Assembly: GCA_032988165.1 (NCBI GenBank)
Contig: JANTQF010000045.1
Coordinates: 1 to 64,000, forward strand
DNA length: 64,000 bases
Reading direction: 5' to 3'
Source: Emmonsiellopsis sp. PD_33
Lineage: Eukaryota; Ascomycota; Eurotiomycetes; Onygenales; Ajellomycetaceae
This document shows positions 21,540 to 31,909 of the stretch, piece by piece (the first letter of the stretch is position 1; every line of letters begins with the position of its first letter). The notes beneath the pieces were generated by a model, which saw nothing but the letters and a program-made list of their open reading frames with translations, did no database searches and was not told where the DNA came from. Made by a program: the position numbers and the translations under genes.

Positions 21540-22599
21540 TTAGAAAATCCCACCAAGCCAAATGCCCCCTTCCCGTTGGCCCATTTTCTTCTTCGTGACC
21601 TTGGCTTGCTGTTTGACTGCGTATAAAGGCATGCATGTTAGTTGAGGCCGTTCTCAAAACTAGGGAACAGATAGAGAAAGCACAAACAAATCAAGCAGAA
21701 GAAAGGAACCGAAACTTACACTCTTCCCAGGTTAACGGCTCCCTCGTAACCTCCTTTGCCTCCCGCCAATTATGCAAACACCACGCTGACACAAAGAAAT
21801 CCAAAAATTCCTGGTCCAAAGTGCCCAGATCGACTTTCATCTCCAATGTTGGGGGGGTGATCTCCTCTTGCTTCTCTTTATCCCACCGCCTCCTCCTCTC
21901 AATCGCAATGAGCGTTTCATCTTTTGATTTTTTATCCATCCTGACTCTCCACTCGTAGAGCCGCTCCCCATCAATACTTTCACGCTCATCCCCTTCACCA
22001 GTCGCGTTACCAGAGCCCCTCCTCTTTCCCAAGGGGAAGCCAGGCCTAATCTCAAACGCAGGAAGTTTCTTTCCACTAACGGACCAGCCCGGTCCATACC
22101 TCGTCATACACCTCGACATCGTCCCCTGCTTCCCGGAAAGAAACCTCCGCCCGTCAATTGCATAGCCCCCAGGCCCCAGGGGAAACTGCATCGCGTCTTG
22201 TAAGCTGAATACATCCCGCCGGGCAAACTCCCCGCCGGGGATATGATACCGCATGGCTAGGCTGTTGGAGTTTTGGCTTTTCTTTTCGAGGCGGGTAACT
22301 AGTATCCCATGGCCAAGTTCGTGGCCGTCAAGGGCATGGGAGAGACTATAGAGGGGTTGGTCAGGCGGGAGGTGGGAGGCGACAATGTATTTGCCAGAGA
22401 TGGTTAAAGTGGGCGGGTTGTCAGTGCCTTGGGTCTGGGAGCCGGAGGCACTACTGTCATCAACATGCCCTACAGCGGTTTCGTAGGCTGGTAGCTGGGT
22501 CTCTCGAGGTTCCAGCGGTGGTGGTAGTTGTTCTTCGTAGGGTGGCGGTGGACTGTTGTGGTTGGGGGCGGTTGGAATGTTACTACCCTTCGAGGCCAT
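21540..22599 (-). CDS. conserved fungal protein of unknown function with PPxY motif
   Basis: The CDS is complement(join(21540..21616, 21720..22599)), encoding 318 residues. The 103-bp intron has donor GTAAGT, an ACTAAC branch site and a CAG acceptor. It replaces a premature stop just after the donor with the tail F-K-Q-Q-A-K-V-T-K-K-K, ending in G-G-I-F. The N-terminus is Pro-rich with P-P-P-P-Y (about residues 17-21) and L-P-A-Y (about 36-39), the kind of motif bound by WW domains of Rsp5/Nedd4-type ubiquitin ligases. The middle (about 65-215) is a globular domain beginning L-T-I-S-G-K-Y-I-V, followed by a charged Arg/Lys region and a helical C-terminus with W-C-L-H-N-W-R-E. There is no membrane segment or signal peptide. 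I recognise it only as a Pezizomycotina-type hypothetical; an arrestin-like adaptor role is not supported. Confidence 0.82.
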
Positions 22600-22758
22600 T
22601 TTAGTTATTGGCTGCAGGTTTCAAAATCCAAGAATTGATTGCTAGTAGTAGTATGTTGCCCTTCTGTCTGCTTAGTCGAAAGGCATGGTGGATTTGTCTG
22701 CGAAAACATTCCTGCGTATAGAAATGGGGTTGTTGGTTGCGGGGAGTCTTGGCATGGT

Positions 22759-22778
22759 TGACGTCAGTCGTGCACGTG
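22759..22778. promoter_or_regulatory. CRE-like TGACGTCA and E-box CACGTG pair
   Basis: A perfect TGACGTCA palindrome (22759-22766) is followed seven bases later by CACGTG (22773-22778). They lie about 160-180 bp upstream of the PPxY gene start on the minus strand. These are classic sites for bZIP (ATF/CREB) and bHLH factors. Whether they serve this gene or a plus-strand transcript is unknown. Confidence 0.5.
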
Positions 22779-23551
22779 ATCCACAAGGCGGAGCCGCCAG
22801 ATGGTTCGGTTATACTTGGATAATAAACCGGGAGGGGCTTCAACATTTTGATATAGACAGAGGGAATTTGGCGCCCGGGTTCAAGCATATTTCATGACAG
22901 GTTGGCGAGATAAGCCGAAATATTTCTCCAGCCACGGACTCTGCTGCAATCAAGCCCAGAGTATCCGTAATAAAGGTGCCAAACAGCTGAGGATGGGGGC
23001 GTAGGCTTGGCCCAAGCCCACATTTGTCACGATGAAGCCCGACATCACTCTCAAAGCCGCCCCGCTGGCTGGAGTTTATCAGGTGGGAGATGGTTGTTCC
23101 GTCTCCATCCCAAGGCATACAGACGGGGATTCTGCATTGTTGCAGTTCAACAAATTCTAAATATAACCTTCGTTACGCGGAGTTAGTTTAAAGTTAGTGT
23201 GATCTTAATTTAGAAACCAGCCTTTCCTATCTAGGCCAAGCCGCTATTCCAGCCCTGGCCCCTGGAGCATCAAGTTTAAGCCCCAACTGTCTGATGATTC
23301 AACTTATTCCTGTCAGCTCCTATTCCAAGGTTGCGACTCTTTTCTCCAACAAGCAGGCCCGCGATCGGGCCCTTTGCATGATCCAATTCCTTTCCATCAC
23401 TTAAGCTACTTGACGACTCGGAGTTAGTAAGTTTCCAATCTGCTTGGTTCAAGTTCAGGTTTCCTTGCATGAAACTCCGAGTCCCCAACAGTCTTCCCTC
23501 CATCAACTTGAACCTTCCAGCGCTCTCTCATACTACCCCCGGCTGATTCTC
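22779..23551. other. intergenic region between divergent genes
   Basis: This region separates the PPxY gene (-) from the small membrane protein gene (+). It contains no supportable coding sequence. GACTCGGAGT recurs in inverted form at about 23414-23423 (GACTCGGAGT) and 23475-23484 (ACTCCGAGTC), a 10-bp inverted repeat about 50 bp apart that could form a hairpin or be a factor-binding pair. Confidence 0.55.
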
Positions 23552-24065
23552 ATGAAGATGGTGGACGACAATAAAACTTTCTCCGATGAAGAAAAAGCCA
23601 CAGAGTCTATACCAGGTAGTACTATTGAAATATCTAACCCCCCTAACCCCTCAACCACAAACCTTTACTGAGAACAAACGCAGCAAATCTTACAAAAACC
23701 GATACAATGGATCATGACGTATTGAACAAGGAGCCCGACAGGAGCAATGCAGGTACACAGTCCTCACTTTCCCAAACAATCTTCTCTCGATGCCCCTACC
23801 ACCCGCGCTGATATGCGTACCAGCTCCAAACGTCCTCAGCTGGAAGGAGTGTGCTCTGCTCTGCGTAGTTTACCCGATGATGGCGGTTAATATATACCAG
23901 CTATTCCGAATCAGCCAGAGGTATGAAAGTTGGGGGGCTCTTGATGGTCATGACAAGCTAAATGCGGTCTGGGGGTTGGTTTCTATTGTGTTCTTCGGTG
24001 GCGTTTCGTACGGTTTTGCCATGATGCTGAGGGCTCGGTTGCGGAGTAGAGGGAAGAATGAGTAG
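23552..24065 (+). CDS. small protein with two membrane segments
   Basis: I propose a three-exon gene, join(23552..23615, 23684..23752, 23824..24065), of 124 residues. The introns are 68 and 71 bp with GT-AG ends, CTAAC/CTGAT branch sites and consistent phase 1. A hydrophilic N-terminus (about residues 1-45) precedes one hydrophobic segment (about C-A-L-L-C-V-V-Y-P-M-M-A-V at 53-70), a loop, and a second (about N-A-V-W-G-L-V-S-I-V-F-F at 90-112). The tail is Arg/Lys-rich, consistent with a two-pass membrane protein having its basic end in the cytosol. I do not recognise a family. An alternative is that only the last exon codes, from the ATG at 23790. Two nearby ATGs (23552, 23558) could both serve as start. 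Confidence 0.58.
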
Positions 24066-24655
24066 TCAATTAGCGGGGTAGTAGCTGAGGTTGGGGAGGT
24101 TGGATGGGGCTTTGAGAGACGAGAATATAGGACTGAATTGGCCATCTGAGATCGCTTGAACTTGTTGAATATATCATACCGGGAATCTGCTCGCCCCAGG
24201 AGGCGCAGGGGAGCAGGGGCTAATTCTTTCTACTGCATGCTCTTCAGAAAGTATGTATCAAAAAATTCCATTACCAATCATCGAGGGGGCTCAAATACGC
24301 GGGAATGGAAGACACGGCCTGCCAGAGCTGAACATGTTTCCGCCCCGGGCCGGAGCAGGAGATCCTAGTGATGCTGCATTTCTAATCAGAAATAGTAGTA
24401 CCTCTACAAGTGCGCGTACAGACGAGAGACGAGAATGGTGCTTCGGTATAGATTCGTGATCTATCAATAGGTTTGGGGGCTGTTTTGTGGCAGAAGATAT
24501 ATAAGGGAGAGGGGGTCCGATGGCTTTGATATTGGAGAATCACACATCTACATCATTCCGAACAGCGACATCAATTATATATCCCCTTCAATTATATTAT
24601 ATCTTCTTCATAGTCTTCCAAAAAAATATCCATACGAACCATACCCCTATCGAAA
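24066..24655 (+). promoter_or_regulatory. upstream region of secreted protein gene with TATA box
   Basis: About 590 bp without a supportable gene. A TATATAA motif lies at about 24498-24504, about 155 bp upstream of the ATG at 24656, and the leader between them is A/T/C-rich. This fits a TATA-driven, probably conditionally expressed gene; regulation itself cannot be read from the sequence. Confidence 0.5.
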
Positions 24656-25893
24656 ATGTTGCTTCGGCTCCTCACACTATCTCTATGTGTGCTCGGATCG
24701 TTAGCCCTTCCAGCATCAGATGGGCAGGCGGAAGTTGCACGACGAGACGCCCCTGCTCTTAGCGATGCTCCTGTTGCAGCAAGAGATGTCCCTTCAGCAC
24801 TCGATCACCCTAGGGAACCATGGCACGGGAAGCTTCCCGAGCCCGACAGGACGATCAGTCGGCGAGAGGAAAAGGTTACAGGTACGAATAGTCATGCTCC
24901 ATAACAGTAGCTTGGATGAATGCTGATTATTATAACAATATAGGGTCAGATGTAGCAATCCGGCAAAATAATCCCGGCAATTTCCGCAGATATACCGCCA
25001 TTGGCTTGGAAGCGTTTGCAGTTGCCAATGCCGGCGTGCAGATGTTCAACATTGTAAAGGATTGCAGAGAGTTTGGCGAAGAAACCACCAATGCATTCAA
25101 TTGTGTCTGGGCCTCTATTTCGACCGTGATCGGGTTCGCCGTGCTGGTCGATCGCGCAGTCATCTTCCGAGGGCATCTTGCTGACAGGCTCTCTGAGAAC
25201 GGATGGCATGTGCCCGGAATCAACAAGCGCGACGAGATACCGCAACTGGAAGATCACCTCTCCTCGATGCTCTCCGTCGATGTTCGCCATGTTGGCATTT
25301 GGGACGGCAATGACGAGGAAACCATGGCTCTGTCGAAGCGAACCGGTGGTGTTGTGAAGCCTGTTGCGCGTCACATTTTCGGCGCCAACTTCCAGGGCAG
25401 GGAGATGCATTTCACGTACATGGGCGAGTTGAACAATGGTAGCCACTTCCGCTTCGGCAACGGACCGGGGCCTGACACAGAGGGCAACCGCCACCGTCTG
25501 CGAAGCCGCAGGATCCACAAGTACAACAATCAGTATTTTGACAACGGGGGCCTCGACTATGTCGGTCTCTCGGACTCGGCCAGTTATAATCACGACGCTA
25601 TTTGGATGGAGCCCCAAGAGCCCGAGGAGTTTGACTGGATTCTCGAACAAGTTACCTGCTATATGTCCGGTTGGGAGTTCATCCTTGGTTCGCCTATGGA
25701 GTCTCGCGGGCTCAACTTCCAGGTATTTAATCACTGGGACAAGACAACAATAGCGAAGGGAGCCATTGCGCCATTCACCAATAATGAGGCATCGGCCATT
25801 TCTGAAATGGAGCCTAGGGTGGGGGTCCACACTGATGGGAGATGCACACCTTTCGAGCTATTAAGGCCAAATATTGGGAGACCCATAGATTAG
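24656..25893 (+). CDS. predicted secreted protein of unknown function
   Basis: The CDS joins 24656-24881 and 24944-25893, encoding 391 residues. The 62-bp intron (GTACGA...ATATAG) has a CTGAT branch site and phase 1. Residues 1-18 form a clear signal peptide (M-L-L-R-L-L-T-L-S-L-C-V-L-G-S-L-A-L). An Ala/Asp/Arg-rich pro-like segment follows, containing dibasic R-R sites (about residues 30 and 69-70). Further dibasic sites K-R occur near 175 and 213. Two mildly hydrophobic stretches (about 98-118 and 130-148) with three Cys could be helices or membrane segments. The C-terminal half is polar and rich in Gly, Asn, His and Trp, with F-D-W-I-L-E-Q-V-T-C-Y-M-S-G-W as its most ordered block. No catalytic motif is recognised. 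Kex2-type processing is inferred. A 294-codon frame on the opposite strand (24946-25830) is treated as a shadow. Confidence 0.78.
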
Positions 25894-27781
25894 AAGATCA
25901 GCAGTTGAAATAAGAATTAATGATCTAATGAAAAAGAGTTGCTGCGTCGAACCATCCCTAATGTTTCACTATCGTCGAAACGCGAAGTTACTAGTAGCTG
26001 GGCCAAAACAATATAAGCCCTGTAGAAGGCTGTGGCGCGAGACCAATGGATGTCCATCATTAGCAGCAGGAAAACAATTAGCAAACAAGGCCACCAAGAA
26101 AAGAGCATGAAAATAATAGGAAACATGGGGGTTCAAATAAGGTTAAGGGGGGTTGCTGACTCACGACGTCATCGGTGCGGACAGTGTGGGGGTTGAGGAT
26201 CCTATTTTTAGTAACAGCCGCTCAACGTTTCCCTTGCCTGTATAGACTGCCATTTACGAGGGGAGGGCATGGAGGGGAAATAGAGTAAGACTACCCAAAG
26301 GGATAATATCTACTAACACTCCCCAGCTGACTTCCGGTATCGCGCAATTGGAACTGCGAGTTTGTATGTAACTTACAGTGTCCTTCGCCAGGTGCGCTCG
26401 CTGATGAAGCGCGTGCATTGAGATATGACGACAGCAACACCGCGGAGGTTGTTGGCGTGTGCAGCTAGGGTGCATGGAGGTTGAGAGAAAGAATGTGCCT
26501 GGAATGTGGCACGGATTAGTACGAAATGAATCCGGTTTGTAGATGATGGACGGATAACGGGCGAATAACCTACATGTACGTCTCAAGTTCACCGGTATCA
26601 CCGTTGGGCGGGTGGGCGTTCTGGACATCCGTCTAGGTTTTCACATAGAATATATGCAATCCGCCATTTCTCTGTTAGCAACTATATGGATGTAGAGTGT
26701 CTGATATACGCACAGCATGCAGCGTATTGTCCAACTCGAACATTCTCAGCATATAGCCTGTCGATATCTCCATTTGACTGTCACTCTGGCGATGGTGATA
26801 TTAAGGTCCTTGTGCGGGTTTCAGTTTATGATGCTGATACCGGTACGGAGTACTATTAGCTTTTAGGGAGATGCCATCGCCATCGTCGTCGCCGTCGTAC
26901 ACATTCCCGCTGGTAAATTGTCTGCCGAGCGTAGAGAAGCAATTCAAATAGTGTATTCCAAGGCCAATTAGCGGAGAAGGTGTGACTGCAAAATGAATTT
27001 AACTGGCAGTTACTGCAACTACCTCATGTGACTTCCATAGTGGGCACATTGGCCAAAAAGAGAAGTCACGCATCCTCGATGAAGGAAAGAGAGCATGAGA
27101 GGAAGAAAGAACTCATAGCTATAGGACCAGGGAGCTCCAATATATTTGGTACTTATTGATACTAATTCCTAAAAGAAAAGAGACAAAAAAAATGAGACTA
27201 TTCAGACATCACTATATAGAATAAAAAAATAAAACAAAATAAAAATCCAAGACCACTCTACTACAAAAGACACGCCAAGAGACGTAAAAGAGAAAAAATC
27301 ATACCGATAGATTGTGAAAAAGGACAACGCGGTATTTGCCGGAGATACATAAAAAACCGAACATCCATTTGCGCAGGGGGGATATGGAGATGGTTGGGGC
27401 GTGCACATATCTCAGATTGACGCAAAAAATAGCACGCGAAACTCGCAGGGACAGAAGCCTTTATAGCGATAGACCCAGGGAGACGGAGGGCGGCGCGAGT
27501 ACATTCAACACACAGGGGGTGTAGGGGGTATTTTTCGAACATGGTGTGCTGTACTCGATTTAGACTACATTCCATCGTTCGAACCAGGTGTCATAGAGAA
27601 AAATCGTGAAGGGGAAGGAAACAAAGCGTGACACATCCAAGGACTCTTTCGGAGTGCGCTTGCCAAGACCGGTTAAATACAACAGTTGTTCGCCGGCAGT
27701 ATTCCCACGCATCAAGCGCCCATATTTTGATCAAGGCCGGCGGCAAACCATAGAGGTTAAGGGGTAGGATTGAATACGCCC
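25894..27781. other. 1.9-kb intergenic region, no gene seen
   Basis: This is one of the largest gene-free stretches of normal composition in the window. A 124-codon ATG frame on the minus strand (26254-26628) has no family resemblance and no splice context. A CGTCGTCGCCGTCG microsatellite-like tract lies at about 26883-26897, and the minus strand downstream of the Mpv17-type gene is A-rich (27165-27300). A lncRNA or species-specific gene cannot be excluded. Confidence 0.5.
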
Positions 27782-28723
27782 TTAGAAATCCCGTCTTGGG
27801 GGAGGGTAGTCTTCTGGGCGACCGGTCGTGCTTTTGCCAGAGCCATAATGCTAAAAGTGTAACGTCGTCAGCACCATCCGATTATGGCAGTAGTAAATCA
27901 ATTGCAAGAATTCTTCCGCGTACCTTGCGCTTCAGGGCCTCCAGTCTCTTCTTCTTGGTGTGGGCATTGATATATGTACCAATGATAAACCCAATGATGT
28001 TGAAGAACGGGACCCAAGTGTGCTCCGGGAGGAACTTTTGCGCGAACGCCAGGGACAGAGGCGATGTAATCCAGCTGACCTTCATGACTGGCATGAAGCC
28101 GGCTTTAACGGTCGCCTTGACCTGGTGGAATGTTCGCGCGCCGGCGATGACGGCCATAGAGGCCAGGTAGACACCGTTTTGGATGGGTGAGATCTATGGA
28201 GCGTAATAGCAATGTCAGCTTATCGCGATCGATTACAAGATGGCGGAACGGGCGTGCATACGATCAGATTGCTGACAAGGATCTGCAAGATCTTAGCTTT
28301 CAGGCTTGTGCGACCCGAAAAGATCTTTTGCAGAATGCCAATGAGCAGATGGCCCAATGGCGCGCTTATAAGACTGCCATACAAGGCCATCTTGGGTATT
28401 CTGGAATTGACGTAGTAGCCATTTTTGCTTCGATCGTGCGCGATCCACGAAGCAAGGAACTCTTGCAACGCGAATAGAGTACCGGATGTCAACATCTTGG
28501 TCCGCAGGGGGTTCGACTGGAGCTGTTGGAGATACGCCTGTAATCCAGGAATCAGTTATAGATGGTCATCCGTCGCGCGCTGGGTAGGGGATCGTACAGC
28601 CAAGTATCCCGCCTTCGTCTTTCCTCCCGTCAACCGATCTCCGACCTTGTGGAGGTCATCCTTCACCTTGTCCTTCACCTTCTCCGTCGTGCGGGTAATC
28701 TCCTTTTCGAACTTGACAGACAT
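27782..28723 (-). CDS. Mpv17/PMP22 family membrane protein
   Basis: The CDS is complement(join(27782..27850, 27924..28193, 28262..28537, 28598..28723)), encoding 246 residues with three phase-0 introns of 60-73 bp. The family comprises four-pass proteins of peroxisomal or inner mitochondrial membranes (PMP22, Sym1/Mpv17, Woronin sorting complex). Supporting blocks are Y-L-Q-Q-L-Q-S-N-P-L-R-T-K (about 43-56), a TM region G-S-L-I-S-A-P-L-G-H (about 90), S-P-I-Q-N-G-V-Y-L (about 135-145), and the family core W-V-P-F-F-N-I-I-G-F-I-I-G-T-Y (about 185-205). The N-terminus is a charged amphipathic Lys/Asp segment. The last exon supplies a 22-residue Pro-rich tail. Which organelle it serves is not shown by the sequence, although a Pex11-type gene lies 3 kb away. 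Confidence 0.88.
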
Positions 28724-30264
28724 GTTTGCGCGACAAACAGGTTCCTAGATCGACGAATGCGGATGACGTTGCAAATTGTACGGTCACAAGGCCTTCGAGA
28801 ATCGCCAGCGGTAAATCGGACGGATGCTATATCAGAACAAAGGGGGGGTTGGGACAGCAGAGCGCAGAGAGAGAGGTTCGTCGGGTTGCGGGAGTCGAAT
28901 CGTGGGGAAAGGAGGCTGGAGCTGGCTGGCGGTGTTGTTTGTTTATGATTGGCGATTGCCGTGCCGAGGTCGCATTGGCAACAGCCTTAGTCAGCCCAGT
29001 TCCAATTTCCCCAACCCGCACGGAACTTGCCGCCCAGAAACGTGGAATCGGCCGTCGACAACGCCGATGTCGAGCAGATGCGACTCTGGATTAATTCAAT
29101 AGTCACCGGTGCTCTGCTGTAGTATCTCTGAGCCAGCGGTCTGAGCCATCAGGGCGCTGCACGAAACACCGGAGTCGATCGATCAGATTAACGTCTTGCT
29201 GGGCAGCCCGGGACAGGGCATTCAGCACAAATGAGCCTGAATTTCTCCGTCGGCTAGTGCCATGTAAGGATTGGTCTAGAATATCTGGCAATTGACGGCT
29301 GCGTCAGTTGCTATTGGCGGAGTTTTGGGGAAGAATGTTTACCCAGCCAAATCCCCCCTTCACCGTCTTGTACAAAACCACCAACCATGTCGACACCAAA
29401 ACACCATGAGTTTCCCACTTCCCATTAAGGTACAATGGGATGGTCTCCGTCGTGCCAGCTTAGAATACGGCTGTCCCAATGGCCGGGAAGGGGTTGATAA
29501 AGATGGGGGCCGAGGGTGGTATTTGTCCTACTTGCCAAGCAAGAATCAGCCGTGGTTGAAATCGACAAAGAGATTTCAACATGCCATTTCCCGTTGTTTT
29601 CTTTGCGCGTCTTGGGGTCTCCGACTCTGTTGTTGGCGGGAAGCGATCTGGATATACAATGCCAGATGCCAGAGCCTGTCTTTGGGCGTCTTCCCGCTCG
29701 TGTCAACTCCAGCGCCAGGAGGGAGGCGGTTTCCCCGTAGACAGATGCTGGCCGAGTAAAGCAAACTTTCTTTGGTGGTCGGGGGCGTATACTATTCAGA
29801 TTTTCGCGTCGGCCCTCTGTTGACGTTGAGTTGTGTGTAGCAAGGTGGTCTGGTTGGCGAAGCTTCCAGCTATCGTGAAGAAATCCGTGGTTGGGACGTC
29901 CACCGCTGAGCCTCATCCCAGCCCTTCCGAGATCTGATAACCTTACGCTGCGGAGGGGAGACTACGCGAAACTCTCTCTTCACAATTACACACTTTCACT
30001 TTCTGATGTGATGTCACCGTCACCGTCCTCTCCGCTCATCACTTTTCCATCCATCTTCTTGTCTCATTCGCGCGTTGGCTCCATTATCTCCCCTCCGCTG
30101 CCGCATCGGCCAGAACGCTCACCAAGACTAAGGGGAGACTTTCTGACACCACAAACCCCCGTTCGAGAAATCGCCCTTCCGGCCGTCCCGTTCATTTCAG
30201 CGGCCCACCGCTCAATGCGTTTGTGCCATACGTCCAGATCCCAGCTCGTTGCAGCTCTGGAAAT
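28724..30264. other. intergenic region between divergent genes
   Basis: About 1.5 kb separating the Mpv17-type gene (-) from the Cys-motif gene (+). Overlapping frames of 150-163 codons on opposite strands at 29292-29916 have no conserved features and no believable start context. The last 250 bp before the plus-strand gene are C/T-rich (29950-30200), typical of a fungal promoter and leader. Confidence 0.55.
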
Positions 30265-31455
30265 ATGGCTTCGACCCCAGCGAATCCAGCGCCTCAACAG
30301 ATCTTATGTGTCCACGATCTCCAGACAAATTGCAGCCATTCCACCGTTACGCGTGTATATAACACAGATGGCAATCTGAAGTGTGATATATGTGGTCGAA
30401 ATCCCGATCTTGGGTGGCTGTTTTCCTGCACAGAGGATAATGAAAGACTCGAAGCGGAGAAGAGAACGCGGCGCCCCATAATTCCTTCTGAAGATACAGT
30501 TGAAACCGGGGGTGATCTAAACCCCTGGGTCATCAAGGCCATCGAGAACGGGCAATACACCCCGGAGCAAGTGGAGATAATGAAGGCACAGAGAGCGAAT
30601 GTTCTTAGGACGATCAAAGTAGCCCACAGTATCGCACCAGAACAAGGCCCCTCGGATCAGTCACCATCCAACGAATCTCCCCCCAACTCAGGAGGCAACA
30701 TCGATGGTTCGTTTGTCACCATGAAATCGGGTGGATTACTGCCGGCATGTTACAGCACGCTTGGCAGCTTCCCCGTTTCAATATGCCAGCTAAGAGTATG
30801 TCCTCAATGTCAACCTACGGCACGCGAGCGCGCCTCTGTGAGCCTCGATCATATGTGCACACATGCCTACATGACAGACAACGATTTTTCAAAGGACTTG
30901 GAAGCTGTAGAAGCCAGATTCAACGATGTCCGCCTCTCCAGAAACATTTTGAAATTAAAGTACAGTTCACCAAGCGAAGACATCGCCGATGAGCCTGTTG
31001 TAAGTGGTGGATTCAGCCCGAGTGATGCTCCCATGTCAACGTATGGGCAAGACGGCACGAGTGCCCAAGGAAACGGTGGAATGGACCCAGTTACCTCTGA
31101 CATAAAGCCGGTCAGACGAAGCTTCATGGACTCGCTACGTTCGCCCAAGGACGCAATACGGCAGTTCAGGGGTCTAAATGACAGACGGCGAAATTCAATG
31201 GGCTCTATTGACAGTCTAGCCGACGGTGATATGGGAGATCGGACGACACCTTCTGAGAACACCCCACCAATGGGCAAAAGACCGGCCTTAACGCGAAGAT
31301 CAAAGTACAATTTCACTATTCAGCATCATCAAAACGAAAGCAGCGCAGACGGCGATCTTGGGGTTCCCGCCCTGGACAAGCAATTTGAATCCGGCCACAG
31401 CACACCCTTAGGCAATGCCAGGTCTTGCTCCCTCCGCGAGCGGCGCCAGAACTAA
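30265..31455 (+). CDS. conserved fungal protein with Cys motifs, function unknown
   Basis: The CDS is a single exon of 396 residues from the ATG at 30265 (M-A-S-T-P). A longer frame without that ATG lacks typical sequence. The N-terminal region contains C-D-I-C-G-R-N-P-D-L-G-W-L-F-S-C (residues 40-55) and a second pair C-P-Q-C near residue 187. Both look like zinc-binding or disulfide-type knuckles, the first being characteristic of a Pezizomycotina hypothetical family. Between them is an acidic/Ser-Pro linker. The C-terminal half is low-complexity, basic and Ser-rich (R-R-S-F-M-D-S-L-R-S-P-K, R-R-N-S-M-G-S), with several S-P and R-x-x-S sites suggesting phosphorylation. There is no signal peptide or membrane segment. 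Function is unknown. Confidence 0.82.
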   Translation: MASTPANPAPQQILCVHDLQTNCSHSTVTRVYNTDGNLKCDICGRNPDLGWLFSCTEDNERLEAEKRTRRPIIPSEDTVETGGDLNPWVIKAIENGQYTPEQVEIMKAQRANVLRTIKVAHSIAPEQGPSDQSPSNESPPNSGGNIDGSFVTMKSGGLLPACYSTLGSFPVSICQLRVCPQCQPTARERASVSLDHMCTHAYMTDNDFSKDLEAVEARFNDVRLSRNILKLKYSSPSEDIADEPVVSGGFSPSDAPMSTYGQDGTSAQGNGGMDPVTSDIKPVRRSFMDSLRSPKDAIRQFRGLNDRRRNSMGSIDSLADGDMGDRTTPSENTPPMGKRPALTRRSKYNFTIQHHQNESSADGDLGVPALDKQFESGHSTPLGNARSCSLRERRQN

Positions 31456-31909
31456 TCATCGGTGATTTTCAAGACATGAAAACAGATAACGGGATCTGGG
31501 ACAAGCATGCGCATAGCGTTTGGCGTTACTCTTTAACTCGTATGTATTTTTGCAGACACGGCTCTTACTAGTTATCGAAAATATCGGTCGAGGCAGTTTA
31601 TAAAGTGAATTGTGACCCCAAAGGATTGTTTCAGCCAAAATCCAGGCCGAGGTTGGGTGTTTATATATCGCCGTAAAGGGGTCAATTTCTCCGTTTGGTT
31701 CCTTCCCGCGTGCCTTGACATGCCAAGCAATGCCGGGTGGGGGGCTTCTCCACGTGATGCTCAACCTCGGCACTGCTGCCGCCGGAGATCACATTAATTT
31801 ACCGACGCTTTCTCTTGATATCAACGTCCATCCATCCTCTTCTTCTTCTTCTTCTCGCTGGGAAATGTTGTCACGTTGTCACTCATTATACTAACAAAGG
31901 ATCATAAAA
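31456..31909. other. intergenic region with PEX11-type promoter
   Basis: About 450 bp. A CACGTGATG site lies at about 31752-31760. A CTT microsatellite (TTCTTCTTCTTCTTCT) at about 31840-31857 sits in the presumed leader 50-70 bp before the start. No gene is visible. Confidence 0.55.

Noticed and set aside
24946..25830. 294-codon frame on the minus strand
   Set aside because: It lies wholly opposite the spliced secreted-protein gene, which has a signal peptide, TATA box and canonical intron. The antisense frame has no recognisable domain.
26254..26628. 124-codon minus-strand ATG frame in the large intergenic region
   Set aside because: Composition is unlike neighbouring proteins, with no introns, motifs or promoter evidence.
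29292..29916. Overlapping frames of 155 and 163 codons on opposite strands
   Set aside because: Neither shows a conserved motif, splice context or believable initiation. They lie in the upstream region of two divergent genes.
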